A stretch of 64,000 nucleotides of DNA from Algoriphagus chordae. Lineage in GTDB: Bacteria > Bacteroidota > Bacteroidia > Cytophagales > Cyclobacteriaceae. Under the pieces are notes generated by a model that was given only the letters and a program-made list of their open reading frames with translations, made no database searches and was not told the origin of the DNA. Shown piece after piece: positions 26,375-37,000 of this stretch (position 1 is the first letter of the stretch; each line of letters begins with the position of its first letter). The stretch lies in assembly GCF_003254055.1 (NCBI RefSeq), contig NZ_QKZT01000019.1:1-64000 (forward strand), written 5' to 3'. The translations under genes were made by a program, and so were the position numbers.

Positions 26375-27721
26375 TTAATCTTGAAATTCCAAGCCGATAT
26401 CCTCCGTATAATTTTGGAAAAAGATCTTCCCAGAAAGCCTTCTCAACTCTATTTCTTGTTCTTTTATATTGAAAATAGAAGTTATAAGGCGGTTTTCAGC
26501 AGTAAGCAGATTGACCTGCGCGTCTCTAAACTCAAGGTAAGATGCTATCCCTAGGCGGAATCTTTCCAAGGCGATCTCAGTACTCTCTTTAGCTACCGCA
26601 TAATTTTTTTGCTCCACCTCCAGTAAATTCCTATTCGTAATATAAGTATTGTAAGATCTATGGATGTCTGAGCGAAGTTGAATCTCGTACTGATCTAACG
26701 CAAAGTCCTGCAGACGCTGCTGCACCCTTGCATTCTGAATCCTTCTGTTCAAGGTCAATCCACTGAAAAGGTTCAATTGGATATTACCCCCATAGTTAAA
26801 TCCTTCACGCTGGTTTTGAATAAGAAAACCCGCATCAGAGTTCGAAGTATTATTGATGTAATTCCCAGTCAAATTAACTACTGGCAGCCTTGACATCTGA
26901 AGCTCTCTAATGGCAAGAAATGCTTCATTTTCCTGACGCTGAGCAATAAGTAATTGCTTGTTTTCCATCATTGCGTTATCCTCCAAGTCGATCAGATTTA
27001 GCATATCACCAATGACTATGGTATCCTTCACTGCGAATTGTTTGCTGGGATCCAAAGCCATCAATTCATTTAGATTCACTCTAGCATTTAAAATCACCTG
27101 CTCCTGACCAAGTAGTAAACTCAAATCAGAATTATAATCAACCTCAGCTGTCAAATAATCACGCTTACCAGCTCCTCCGAGCTCATATTGAGCCTTGGCA
27201 ATATCGAGTCGAGATTGGCTAAGTTCGAGCGTACGCACCAAAACCTCATGTCTCTGCAATTCAAGAACTAGTCGATAGTATGCCGACGAAATCCCTGCCA
27301 CATTATTTTCTACAGCTATTTTGGCATCCAGCTCTGAGATTTCTGTAAGGACACCAAGTCGCTTCATCACCACAAAACTCTCTGGTCTAAAGCCGTAAAT
27401 GCCTACAATTGAGAAATTTTCAGTTTGAGACTTCGCATCTTCTATGGTCCTTGGATCAGGATCAGTAGCAAATCTCTGCTCCACATCCTCATGGCTGAAA
27501 TTTCGAGAATAAGTCGCGTCGACTATCGGCATGAAGTAATCCCCAATCCCGATCTTTTGATCTCGCTCTCGTATGTCAATTGTCTCTACAGCAATCTTCA
27601 CCTGGAAATTATTATCCAAGCCAAGTTGAATGGCTTTTTCCAAATCCAATGTTTCCGGACCTTGCGCTAGCAAAGCATTTCCAGCAATACAGAGTATAAA
27701 TAGTAAACTAAGTTTCTTCAT
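26375..27721 (-). CDS. TolC-family outer-membrane efflux protein
   Basis: A 448-residue protein with an N-terminal signal peptide (LSLLFILCIAGNALLAQ). The sequence is mostly long amphipathic helices with the typical tandem outer-membrane efflux protein repeats: LDLEKAIQLGLDNNFQVKIA near the N-terminus and ELGGAGKRDYLTAEVDYNSD plus RFRLGIASYLEFRDAQVNL as the paired helix-turn segments. It would form the trimeric outer-membrane duct for the RND pump encoded just upstream; its start codon overlaps the pump's stop by one base (TAATG). It is the last gene of the operon. Confidence 0.92.
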   Translation of the reverse strand: MKKLSLLFILCIAGNALLAQGPETLDLEKAIQLGLDNNFQVKIAVETIDIRERDQKIGIGDYFMPIVDATYSRNFSHEDVEQRFATDPDPRTIEDAKSQTENFSIVGIYGFRPESFVVMKRLGVLTEISELDAKIAVENNVAGISSAYYRLVLELQRHEVLVRTLELSQSRLDIAKAQYELGGAGKRDYLTAEVDYNSDLSLLLGQEQVILNARVNLNELMALDPSKQFAVKDTIVIGDMLNLIDLEDNAMMENKQLLIAQRQENEAFLAIRELQMSRLPVVNLTGNYINNTSNSDAGFLIQNQREGFNYGGNIQLNLFSGLTLNRRIQNARVQQRLQDFALDQYEIQLRSDIHRSYNTYITNRNLLEVEQKNYAVAKESTEIALERFRLGIASYLEFRDAQVNLLTAENRLITSIFNIKEQEIELRRLSGKIFFQNYTEDIGLEFQD

Positions 27722-30700
27722 TAAATTCTAGCTAATCTTCCTTCTTTGGAAGTGAGATAAGTATAAATGGCTGGGATCACAAAAAGCGTAAGGATGGTCG
27801 CAAAGGCTAAGCCACCAATAACTGCGGCACCCATTGGCACTCTACTTTCAGCGCCTGCTCCTAACCCAAGAGCAATAGGCAAAATCCCCAAGATGGTAGA
27901 CAAACTGGTCATCAAGATCGGTCTGAATCTAGCCACTGCCGCTCCAAAAATCGCCTCCTGAACTGACATTCCTGTAGCCTTTCGCTGATTGGCAAATTCG
28001 ACGATAAGGATACCGTTTTTGGTTACCAAACCTATCAACATGATAATACCTATCTGAGAGAAAATATTCAGTGTAAAGTCAAATAACCACAGCGTAAACA
28101 GTGCTCCAAATAAGGCCAGTGGCACAGTAAACATGATCGTCAATGGATCCAGGAAACTTTCAAACTGTGCTGAAAGAACCAGGTAAATAAGAATCAAAGC
28201 GAACATAAATGCGAAAAACAAACTGTTCGAACTTTCTCTAAATTCCTTGGAAGGGCCTGAAACGTCAGTCGTAAACGAATCGTCAAGTACCTCAGCGGCG
28301 ATACGATCCATCTCATCCAAGCCGTTCCCAATGGTATAACCTTCGGCAAGGTTGGCTGAGACCGTTCCAGCTACGAATCTGTTGAATCTATACAATTGTG
28401 GCGGGGTAGATTTTTCGGTGACAGTAACCAAATTATCAAGCTGAACCAAGGAGCCATTTTCGGCACGTACATAGAGCATTCTCAAATTAACCGGCTCATT
28501 TCTATCTTCCAATCTCATTTCTCCCACCACTTGATACTGCTTTCCATTCTTAATGAAATAAGCAAATCGCTGTCCTGAATAAGACAACTGCAAGGTTCTC
28601 GCTATTTCTTGAATAGAAACGCCTATGTTTCGGGCTTTGGCTCTGTCTATCTCAATCTCTAATTCTGGCTTGGTAAACTTCAAGTTGATGTCAGAGAAAA
28701 TAAACACAGGACTTTTACCCACCTCATCCATAAAAGTAGGGATCACTTCCTTCAGCTTATCCAAAGTTGGAGCCTGAAGTACGTATTGTACCGGAAGACC
28801 TCCACGGCTGTTACCGATGGATTGTGCCTGAGATGCAAAGGCTTTTACACCTGTGTAACTCTTTAGTTTTTGGTTTACTTCGTTGAAATATTGTCCCTGA
28901 GTCTTCTCTCTATTTTCAGCATCTGAAAGAATGAATCGTATAAAACCAGAATTCGTACTGGATGAGCCAAATCCCGGCGATGTCACTGACACCAATCCAC
29001 TGACCTCATCTTTTGGGTAGGTACTTTTGAAATCTTCTACCATCTGATCAATCACTCGATCCATATAGCTAAATGTTGCACCTTCTGGACCTGACATTCT
29101 GATTACGATTTCTCCCCTATCTTCAGTAGGAGCAAGTTCAGTAGGGATCTCATTGAACAACCAATAAATCCCAAAGGCCATACCGCCAACTAAAAGAAAA
29201 GACACCCATCGGAACTGCATAAACCAGCCAAGAGCTCGGTCATATTTATCATTTATCCATACAAAGCCAGGCTCTGTGAAATTATAAAATGCATTATGCT
29301 TCTCTCTTTTCTTAAGGAATTTGGAACTCAACATCGGAGTCATGGTCAATGCCACAAAAGAGGAGATAATTACAGCTCCAGCTACCACCACACCGAATTC
29401 CCTGAACAATCTACCAGTGGTTCCTGTCAAAAAGATCACGGGTAAGAATACTGCTGCAAGGGCTACCGTAGTCGCAATAACTGCAAAGAAAATCTCTTCA
29501 GATCCTTTTTCGGCTGCTTCTTGAGGATTCTCTCCTTTTTCTATTCGGGAATAGATATTCTCCAATACCACAATGGCATCATCGACCACCAGACCGATTG
29601 AGAGGACTATCCCCAATAGGGTAAGTACATTGATGGAGAAATCCATCAAATACATGATGAAGAAAACTCCTACAAGTGAAATAGGGATCGTCAGTACTGG
29701 AATAAATGTAGTCCGCCAATCTCTAAGGAAGAGGAATATAATCGCGACAACAAGAATAAATGCGGTGATAATGGTCTCCTGAACTTCCGAAATAGAGCTG
29801 CGGATAAAGCTGGTCTTATCAAAACCAATCTCTAATCCTACATCAGAAGGAAGATCTTTCTCGATAAAAACTAACCTTCTATAAAATTCATCTGCTATCT
29901 CGATACTATTTGATCCAGGAAGTGGGACCAATACAACACCTACCATAGGCACGCCATCTCTCTTCAAAATACTACGCTCATTTAGCGCAGCTAATTCCGC
30001 ACTTCCTATATCTTGAAAGCGGACAATGTTATTTTGATCTTCTTTGATGATCAGATCATTGAATTCCTGAGGAGTGCTCAGCCTACTTTTGGTACGCACA
30101 GAAAGCTCGATGGTCTCACCTTCTATTTTCCCTGAAGGCAATTCTACGTTCTCACTTTGCACCTTTGCGAGCACATCCAACGGAGTCACCCCATAGGAAG
30201 CCATCTTCAAGGGATCCATTCTCAATCGGATAGCATATTCTTTCTCTCCCCAAATCCGCACTTGACTTACGCCTGGGATGGTCTGAAGTCTTTCTTTGAA
30301 TATATTCTCTGCAATATCTGAGAGATCCAGGAGGCTTCTCTCGTCACTTTTTACATTTAAAAATACGATCGGCTCGGAGTCAGCATCGGCTTTGGAAACC
30401 ACAGGAGGCTCGGCATCTGGAGGAAGGTTACGCTGTGCACCAGACACCTTATCTCGCACATCATTGGCTGCCGCTTCCAGATCCGCTCCCACATCAAATT
30501 CTACCGTGATACTACTGCCGCCATCGTTACTGGTAGAAGTCAGGGATTTGATCCCTTGAATCCCATTGATAGCCTCTTCGAGTGGCTCAGTAATCTGTGC
30601 TTCAATGACATCCGCATTAGCTCCTACATAAGTTGTTCTTACGTTAATGATAGGAGGATCCACACTTGGGAATTCACGGATTCCAAGAAGTGATATACCG

Positions 30701-30783
30701 ATGGCACCAAAAAGCATGATTACCAGCGACATCACGATGGCCAATACTGGCCGGTTTACACTTATATTAGATAAGCTCGCCAT
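27721..30783 (-). CDS. HAE1-type RND efflux permease
   Basis: A 1020-residue inner-membrane proton-driven pump of the AcrB/HAE1 family. The ATG at 30783 (MASLSNISVNRPVLAIVMS) is chosen over a start 18 codons upstream because it gives the family's N-terminus directly before TM1 and does not overlap the adaptor gene. Visible features are the TM1 motif, the porter segment VDPPIINVRTTYVGANADVIE, the TM4 proton-relay segment GLVVDDAIVVLENIYSRIEKG with Asp-Asp, and the mirrored second half ending in GLVTKNGILIVEFANQ. Substrates may be toxic organic compounds, not determinable here. One base separates it from the adaptor gene. Confidence 0.95.
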   Translation of the reverse strand: MASLSNISVNRPVLAIVMSLVIMLFGAIGISLLGIREFPSVDPPIINVRTTYVGANADVIEAQITEPLEEAINGIQGIKSLTSTSNDGGSSITVEFDVGADLEAAANDVRDKVSGAQRNLPPDAEPPVVSKADADSEPIVFLNVKSDERSLLDLSDIAENIFKERLQTIPGVSQVRIWGEKEYAIRLRMDPLKMASYGVTPLDVLAKVQSENVELPSGKIEGETIELSVRTKSRLSTPQEFNDLIIKEDQNNIVRFQDIGSAELAALNERSILKRDGVPMVGVVLVPLPGSNSIEIADEFYRRLVFIEKDLPSDVGLEIGFDKTSFIRSSISEVQETIITAFILVVAIIFLFLRDWRTTFIPVLTIPISLVGVFFIMYLMDFSINVLTLLGIVLSIGLVVDDAIVVLENIYSRIEKGENPQEAAEKGSEEIFFAVIATTVALAAVFLPVIFLTGTTGRLFREFGVVVAGAVIISSFVALTMTPMLSSKFLKKREKHNAFYNFTEPGFVWINDKYDRALGWFMQFRWVSFLLVGGMAFGIYWLFNEIPTELAPTEDRGEIVIRMSGPEGATFSYMDRVIDQMVEDFKSTYPKDEVSGLVSVTSPGFGSSSTNSGFIRFILSDAENREKTQGQYFNEVNQKLKSYTGVKAFASQAQSIGNSRGGLPVQYVLQAPTLDKLKEVIPTFMDEVGKSPVFIFSDINLKFTKPELEIEIDRAKARNIGVSIQEIARTLQLSYSGQRFAYFIKNGKQYQVVGEMRLEDRNEPVNLRMLYVRAENGSLVQLDNLVTVTEKSTPPQLYRFNRFVAGTVSANLAEGYTIGNGLDEMDRIAAEVLDDSFTTDVSGPSKEFRESSNSLFFAFMFALILIYLVLSAQFESFLDPLTIMFTVPLALFGALFTLWLFDFTLNIFSQIGIIMLIGLVTKNGILIVEFANQRKATGMSVQEAIFGAAVARFRPILMTSLSTILGILPIALGLGAGAESRVPMGAAVIGGLAFATILTLFVIPAIYTYLTSKEGRLARI

Positions 30784-30784
30784 G

Positions 30785-31867
30785 TTAGTTGATTTGAGTG
30801 AATTCAACAGGAGTACCTGTCCTTGCTTGTAACACACCAGTGGTGAGTACCAGATCCCCTACATCCAAACCACTCATGATCTGAACATGTGTATCTGTAC
30901 GAGTACCGATCTCAACTGCACGCTCTTCGGCTTTGTTATCGGCACCAACTACGAAAACTTTATAGCCTTGCAATTCAGGAATTACAGATTCTGAAGGCAC
31001 CATCAGTGCATCTTCTACCTCTCCTAATACAAAGCGTATTCTAACAAACATTCCCGGCAAATATTTTCTTTCCTTGTTTGGGCTTTCTGCACGCAACTTC
31101 AAAGTACGTGTAGCCGCGTCAATCTGAGGCTCAAATGCATATACCTTACCCAGTACTTCTTCAGGGCTAGACTCATTGGTAAAGTAAATAGGGGAACCCA
31201 CCGTCACCTGATTGGCATAACGCTCAGGAATAGAAAATTCAATTTTAATCGGATCGATATTGACAAAGTTGGCAATGATATCATTGGTACCAATGACAGA
31301 TCCTTCACTCACTTGTCTCAATCCCAAAATCCCATTAAATGGGGCTCTAATTACCGTTTTAGAAAGCTGAGCCTCCACTAATTTAAGATCAGAAAGTGTT
31401 GTGTTGTACTGGTTCAAAACAATATCGTACTCTTCCTGGCTAATCGCCTCTCTGGCTAACAGCTGCTTTTGTCTATTTTCCTGACTTTCAAATAGCTTTT
31501 GCGTGTATTCCAATCTCTGAAACTGAGCCTGAAGCTCATCATCATTGAGATATAATAGCGGGGTGCCCTTGCTCACGTATTCGCCTTCTTTGAACGAAAT
31601 TTTGGTTATCAATCCAGATATTTCAGTTCTGAGATCTACCGATTCATTTGGCATAATAGTACCAGTCACAGAAAGTTGATTTCTCAAAGTTTCTTTAGCT
31701 AGCTTCACCACCTTCACCGGTAAAGTGCTTTCCTGGCCAGGACTCGCGCCGTCTGAAACGACACCAGATTGATTAGAGTTTCGGTTATCCATCCTTGGAT
31801 AGATATAGGCAACAGCAGCAATTACGATCACTGCAATAATCAATATGGTCTTGGTTTGCTTTTTCAT
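30785..31867 (-). CDS. RND periplasmic adaptor (HlyD/MFP family)
   Basis: A 360-residue membrane-fusion protein. An N-terminal transmembrane anchor (TILIIAVIVIAAVAYIYP) is followed by a low-complexity linker. A split lipoyl domain follows (DLRTEISGLITKISFKEGEYVSKGTPLLYL and ...IRAPFNGILGLRQVSEGSVIG), around a coiled-coil hairpin at residues ~115-165. The beta-barrel and membrane-proximal domains complete it (KYLPGMFVRIRF). It bridges the RND permease and the TolC-like channel. It is second in the operon, 17 bp after the hydrolase gene. Confidence 0.92.
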   Translation of the reverse strand: MKKQTKTILIIAVIVIAAVAYIYPRMDNRNSNQSGVVSDGASPGQESTLPVKVVKLAKETLRNQLSVTGTIMPNESVDLRTEISGLITKISFKEGEYVSKGTPLLYLNDDELQAQFQRLEYTQKLFESQENRQKQLLAREAISQEEYDIVLNQYNTTLSDLKLVEAQLSKTVIRAPFNGILGLRQVSEGSVIGTNDIIANFVNIDPIKIEFSIPERYANQVTVGSPIYFTNESSPEEVLGKVYAFEPQIDAATRTLKLRAESPNKERKYLPGMFVRIRFVLGEVEDALMVPSESVIPELQGYKVFVVGADNKAEERAVEIGTRTDTHVQIMSGLDVGDLVLTTGVLQARTGTPVEFTQIN

Positions 31868-31884
31868 ATAGAAAAGTAATAGGC

Positions 31885-32670
31885 TTATACAAGTTGTTTT
31901 TTGAGAAATGCCAGAGACAACTGGTTAAATTCCTGAGGTCTTTCCACGTTCACCACATGGCCACATTTCTTCAAAATATTCAATACTGAATTTTTATGCG
32001 TCTTAATTATCTTTTTAACTGGTTCCAAAAACATAACATCCTGATCACCCATCACATACAAGGTAGGAATTCCTAGATCAGATTCCTTAAAGTAGCGAAG
32101 TAGCGGATTAATATCCTTTGTTAATTGAAACCAGCGTATAAATTCTTTCTGACAGAGTTTTTGAGCTTCTCGCACAAATAGGTTCCTTGACTCTGCATGT
32201 TGTTTTCGAGGCATGATCACAAAGGCGAACAGCCTGTAGAGCCACATGTAAGGAATCACTCGCTTGAATGTACTTCCCAAAAACACCAAAATTCTGGACT
32301 GGGTAGTGAGACGAGTTACCGCACCAGCCATCACCAGTGATTTCACTCTCCATTGCTCCAGTTCCGCCAACTGACGAACGATGATTGTACCTAGAGATAC
32401 ACCCATGAAATGAGCTGGCGGGATATCCAAATGATCCAAGACCTCAATAATATCTTGAGTCACTCCCTGAAAAGTATATTCTTCGTTGTAGATCGCTTGA
32501 GGCAAATCCACAGATTTACCATGCCCACGAAGGTCGATGAGTAGAAGATTATACTTTTCTCTAAAATCCTTGAGCTGCTTAAACCAAACGGCAGAAGATC
32601 CTCCAGCCCCATGTATAAACACGACCCATTCCTTGCTCACCGAATGAGAAAATATTTTGTGGTACAACAT
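31885..32670 (-). CDS. Alpha/beta hydrolase
   Basis: A 261-residue alpha/beta-hydrolase-fold protein with no signal peptide. The oxyanion motif FIHGAGGSSAVWF is followed by DLRGHGKS and the nucleophile elbow MGVSLGTI with Ser92. The likely acid is Asp in LYVMGDQDVMF (about residue 210) and the base is His in KKCGHVVNVERP (about 239), so the triad is complete. It could be an esterase, thioesterase or C-C hydrolase; the substrate is unknown. It is the first gene of the efflux operon and may modify the pump's substrate, though simple co-transcription is equally possible. Confidence 0.85.
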   Translation of the reverse strand: MLYHKIFSHSVSKEWVVFIHGAGGSSAVWFKQLKDFREKYNLLLIDLRGHGKSVDLPQAIYNEEYTFQGVTQDIIEVLDHLDIPPAHFMGVSLGTIIVRQLAELEQWRVKSLVMAGAVTRLTTQSRILVFLGSTFKRVIPYMWLYRLFAFVIMPRKQHAESRNLFVREAQKLCQKEFIRWFQLTKDINPLLRYFKESDLGIPTLYVMGDQDVMFLEPVKKIIKTHKNSVLNILKKCGHVVNVERPQEFNQLSLAFLKKQLV

Positions 32671-32806
32671 GCTTGGTTAACCTTTAGACCTTTCTCAAGG
32701 TTGTCAGAATACAAAAATAACTTACATAAACTGGAAAAATATAGAAAACTTACCGATGGCAAATCTCCCCTATCAATGGAAAAAATAGAGGATGCTCCAA
32801 ACATAG

Positions 32807-32840
32807 AGACTCGACATCTAGTCTGATGCCGAGTCTTTTA
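32807..32840 (+). terminator. Hairpin with T run between DUF481 gene and efflux operon
   Basis: A 12-bp stem with one mismatch (AGACTCGACATC/GATGCCGAGTCT) is followed by TTTT on the plus strand. The genes on both sides are on the minus strand, where the T run is lacking, so it may act as a weak bidirectional terminator behind the DUF481 gene. Confidence 0.45.
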
Positions 32841-32865
32841 AATTCATCTACTATTTCTGTGTCAA

Positions 32866-33945
32866 TTATAACTCCCAGCCTACCGTTGTCTGAAGTACAT
32901 AATCGAGTTTCGTTGCTCCTGCTACTGGCTGATTATCATAGTTCATCGTAGTACCTACCTTCAAATAGAAATCAGAGAAAAAATCATATTTAAGATCCAA
33001 TTTAAAATCCGTTCTGAATCGATTTTTTTCGGTCAAACTAGGATAAGCCATGACACTGGTCAGAAGATTTAAATCTCCTATATCATACAAATTAAGTTCG
33101 GCACCTAACATTGCTTCCCCAGAATTTCCAGAAGGGGTGTCATCATAATAAGATTCAGAGTTTAAGTTGACACCTGCTTGGAATCCAAAATAAGTCTTAT
33201 TGGTATGAATAATATATTTACCCAAACCAATCTGATTACCTACTCGACTTTTGATCAACTGCTCCGTATTGGATAAGTAAGTGAAGTTGTAAAGCAAAAA
33301 CCAATCTTTGGGCAGGAAATAATTAAAAGCTGCACTCGCATCTGTTCGCTTCACATCATCTACCTCATCTTGGGTAGACCTAAGAGAATTAACGGAAGAG
33401 GTAATCTTCCAGCGATCTGCCAAATAACCTAAGCCACTTCGCAAGTTTAACTGTCTAAGATTATTAGCTCGCGTAAGACTCCATCCAAAATCTATACTAG
33501 CAGAGAGTCTACTCCAAAAGCCCTCGTCCAAGGCGTTTAAATATACTATTTGACTGAGTTCAATTATTTCCTTACCTCCTTCAGGCTGCTCAGTAGTTTC
33601 CTTTTTCTTTTTTATTGAGATATTACGTATGAAGCTCTCTGGATCATAGGTATCTATCTCAGCTTTAAGTGTATCTACACTATTAAGTGTGCCATTATAG
33701 CGTTTACCGTTTGAAAGGGTGATAAGGAATTTCTTAGTGGATGCTATTTGGATGATCTCATCCCAAGTCACTTTAAAATCCGAATCACTATAGTCAGTTT
33801 CAATGGTAAGGACTCCCTTGTCCATACTCTTTATCTCACCGACAATCAGGTTTTTATTTTTCAATAACAGCGAATCGGTATTCTGTGCAATTGAATTAGA
33901 ATAAGCTGCAAACACAACAACTAGTAATAGTATAACTCTTTTCAT
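32866..33945 (-). CDS. DUF481-like outer-membrane protein
   Basis: A 359-residue protein with a signal peptide (RVILLLVVVFAAYSNSIA). Residues ~30-110 are a small beta-rich domain (LLLKNKNLIVGEIKSMDKGVL, LSNGKRYNGTL). From about residue 140 it has alternating beta strands of the DUF481/YdiY type (ASIDFGWSLTRANN, FKLDLKYDFFSDFYLKVG), ending in an aromatic-free but barrel-like terminus (LDYVLQTTVGWEL). It is probably an outer-membrane barrel of unknown function. It is transcribed alone between two hairpins. Confidence 0.75.
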   Translation of the reverse strand: MKRVILLLVVVFAAYSNSIAQNTDSLLLKNKNLIVGEIKSMDKGVLTIETDYSDSDFKVTWDEIIQIASTKKFLITLSNGKRYNGTLNSVDTLKAEIDTYDPESFIRNISIKKKKETTEQPEGGKEIIELSQIVYLNALDEGFWSRLSASIDFGWSLTRANNLRQLNLRSGLGYLADRWKITSSVNSLRSTQDEVDDVKRTDASAAFNYFLPKDWFLLYNFTYLSNTEQLIKSRVGNQIGLGKYIIHTNKTYFGFQAGVNLNSESYYDDTPSGNSGEAMLGAELNLYDIGDLNLLTSVMAYPSLTEKNRFRTDFKLDLKYDFFSDFYLKVGTTMNYDNQPVAGATKLDYVLQTTVGWEL

Positions 33946-33999
33946 ATGTTAAAATTTAAGTTTTAAAAATAACTAATTCTATCCGTTTTAAAAGGAAAA

Positions 34000-34022
34000 A
34001 GCATCCCTTTTTGAGGGATGCT
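34000..34022 (-). terminator. Terminator of the TonB-dependent receptor gene
   Basis: A perfect 9-bp stem (AGCATCCCT/AGGGATGCT) with a 5-nt loop is followed by TTTTTCC on the minus strand. It lies 24 bp after the receptor's stop codon. Confidence 0.85.
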
Positions 34023-34046
34023 CTATTCCTAAATGATATTTGAATT

Positions 34047-37000
34047 TTAGAAAATATACCTGATACCCAATTGCATACTCCAAGTAGTGGAGAAGTTACT
34101 TACGTTTTGGTAAGGTGTAGTAGGTAGCTGACCAGAAACCTGATTCATCACATAGTTAGGATTTGCACTCACAGATCCAGAACGAGATATAAGGTTCTGA
34201 GAGCCATTTGTAGTTTGTGCAACACCCCAATCCTTATTCAGAAGGTTACCGAAGTTCACAGCATCTAAACTCAATTGAAGTGTGTTTCTTTTTTCTCCAA
34301 TATTGGTAAAGATATCCTGAAGGATTCTAACATCAAATCTGCTCAACCAAGGCATGATTGTCGCATTTCTCGGCACATATCCGCCTCTGTATTGCTCTAG
34401 GTCATTATCTGCAACATACTTGTCGAAAGCTGATCTTTGCTCAGCTGCTGTATATACTACATTGCCGTTAGATACGATATCAACGAAGTTGAAATCTGCC
34501 GTATTTTCTGGAATAAATAAAAGATCAGCATTGATACCATCACCGTTGACATCATTTCCATAGGTATAAGAAACTCTACCTTGGTTACCTCCAGTATAAT
34601 ACACACCTACTGTGGTGGCAAAGTGTCTAGCATATTCTATTCTATAACTCAAGTTCGCAACAATTCTATTTGGCAATGCAAAATCTGAAATATGTAATTG
34701 CTGATCATTTGGTGAGTTGATATTTGGAGAAGCTCCCCAAGCAGAACTAGCATTAGATCCTGAGTTAGAACTTACTTCTTCAGCTGCTGAGTAGGTGTAG
34801 AAAACAGATCCTGACAAGCCGTTATACTCAAGTACAGACAAACCTACAGTAGCAGAGAATGCATGACCTTTCACATCTGTATTCGTCAAAATAGTTGCGT
34901 TATTTGCTCCCATAGCAGGGTTATAAGCTACGCTATTTCCTGGCAATACTACCTCTCTATCATCTCCAGCAGAATTCATATTATCTGGAGAAATGGCTCT
35001 ATTTGCGCCAAACTGGAATACTCCGTTGATATCCTTAGTATAAAGGAGATCTGCAGTCAACATAAATGGAGAATCTCCTAACTGATAATCAGCACCTAAA
35101 CTAGTTCTCCATACAGAAGGCATTTTGAACTCTGTATCAACCAATGCAAAGGAACTTGGAGCTCCTTCTGTAGGATTCTTAATGAATACGTCTTCAGCAC
35201 CTGCTGGAGGATTTTCTACATAGTAGTATTTCTCTGGCTGGAAATTCACATTTCCAATCCATCCAGCTACTTGCTCATAGCTACCTGGCTCTACGTTATT
35301 TTGAAGCACACCAGCACCTGTTGGCATATTTGTCAACCATACGAAAGGAACTCTACCCGTGAAGATACCAGTACCACCTCTTAGGATTAGACTTCTATCA
35401 CCCATTACATCATAGTTGAATCCAAATCTTGGTGAAAGCATCACCTTCGAATCTGGCCAGCTCCCCGAATCATAATTCTTAGGATTGTAATCCTTATCTA
35501 ATAAGGTAAGATCATTGATGGATTGATTTGGAGTAAGATCATTCAAATAGATCGGCAATTCAGCTCTCAAACCCAAAGTCAAGGTCAACTTGTCGTTTAC
35601 AGCAAATTTATCCTGTGCATAAAGTGAAGCCAAGCCGAAATTAACACGCGCATAAGTCTCCTGACCCTCGTATGGATAGGTCAAACCAAACATAGTTGGC
35701 GCAACTTCATTGGCAGTGCCAGTCGTCAAAAAGTCTTCAACAGAAGCATATCTGTAATAAGAAGTACCCATTCTGACATAAGAGTTACCAAATTTCTGAA
35801 GCTCAAATGCAGCTCCCGCAGTAAAGGTATGGCGACCTTCAGTGTATGTCAGGTTATTGATAAATGAAAGGTTTTCATTTATCACATCGTTATTATATGA
35901 GAACAACTCAGTACCAAAGGTCATGTAGTTCATCTCACCTGGGTCTTTTACAAGGTTACCCATGCCATCATCAATCATATTGCCACCATCCCAGATATCA
36001 ACCATTGGGAATTCAGGGCCTGGAGTAGTTCTGGTATCTTGAATCTTAGAATAAGTCACCAAAAACTGGTTAGAAATCTTGGAGCTAAAATATGAATTCA
36101 ATTCAGCAGTTAGAGATCTTACTGAATTCTCAAATCCATAAGCAGAATTTTCGAAAGCAATAGAGTTAGGTCCTACTCTTGCTCCGGATGGGAATGGAGT
36201 CCTTGGTCTTGGACCAGAAGTAGCATTAGTCGTTTGTGGAGATGTACCTACCACCTGGTTGTACCGAACAGCAAGCTTGTGCTTATCATTAATATTCCAG
36301 TCAATTCTAGCCAAGAATTTAGTACTAGCCTGCTCTGCTTCATTTGCATAGCCTTGGTATCTTCCAGGATCATAACCCCACTGATTGATCAAGTGGCTTT
36401 GCACAGCTTCAAGATCAGCTACTGATGTCCTAGCAATGTTGTTTTCAGGATCAGAAATACCATCTGTTGAAGCTTTCCAAAGGTTAGCCCCTGAAGCGTT
36501 TGCTCCCGTGTTTACTTCTCTTTCAGCATTCACAAAGAAGAAAAGTTTGTTTTTGATAAGTGGACCACCTAATCTAAAACCGAAGTTATTTGTAGCAGCA
36601 TCAGTTGCTTCCAACTCGACATCTCCGATTTTTTTACCTTGAAGGTTTTGGTTTTTGTTAAAGTAGTAAGCAGAACCTGTGAAAGTATTTGTACCCGAAC
36701 GTGTTACAGCATTGATGCCTGCACCTGTGAAACCAGATTGCGTCACATCAAATGGCGCAATGTTTACTGAGATTTGCTCGATCGCATCCAAAGAAATTGG
36801 CTGCGAATTACCACCAGGAAGTGGATTACTGCTCAAACCAAATCCATTGTTAAAATTGGCTCCATCTACCTGAAGGTTGTTATACCTAGAGTCACGACCT
36901 GCAAACGAAGTACCATTAGCCTGTGGAGTCAAACGAGTAAATTCTGTAACAGATCTATTGATCTGAGGAAGGTCTGTCAACTGCTTGGTGGAGATACTAG

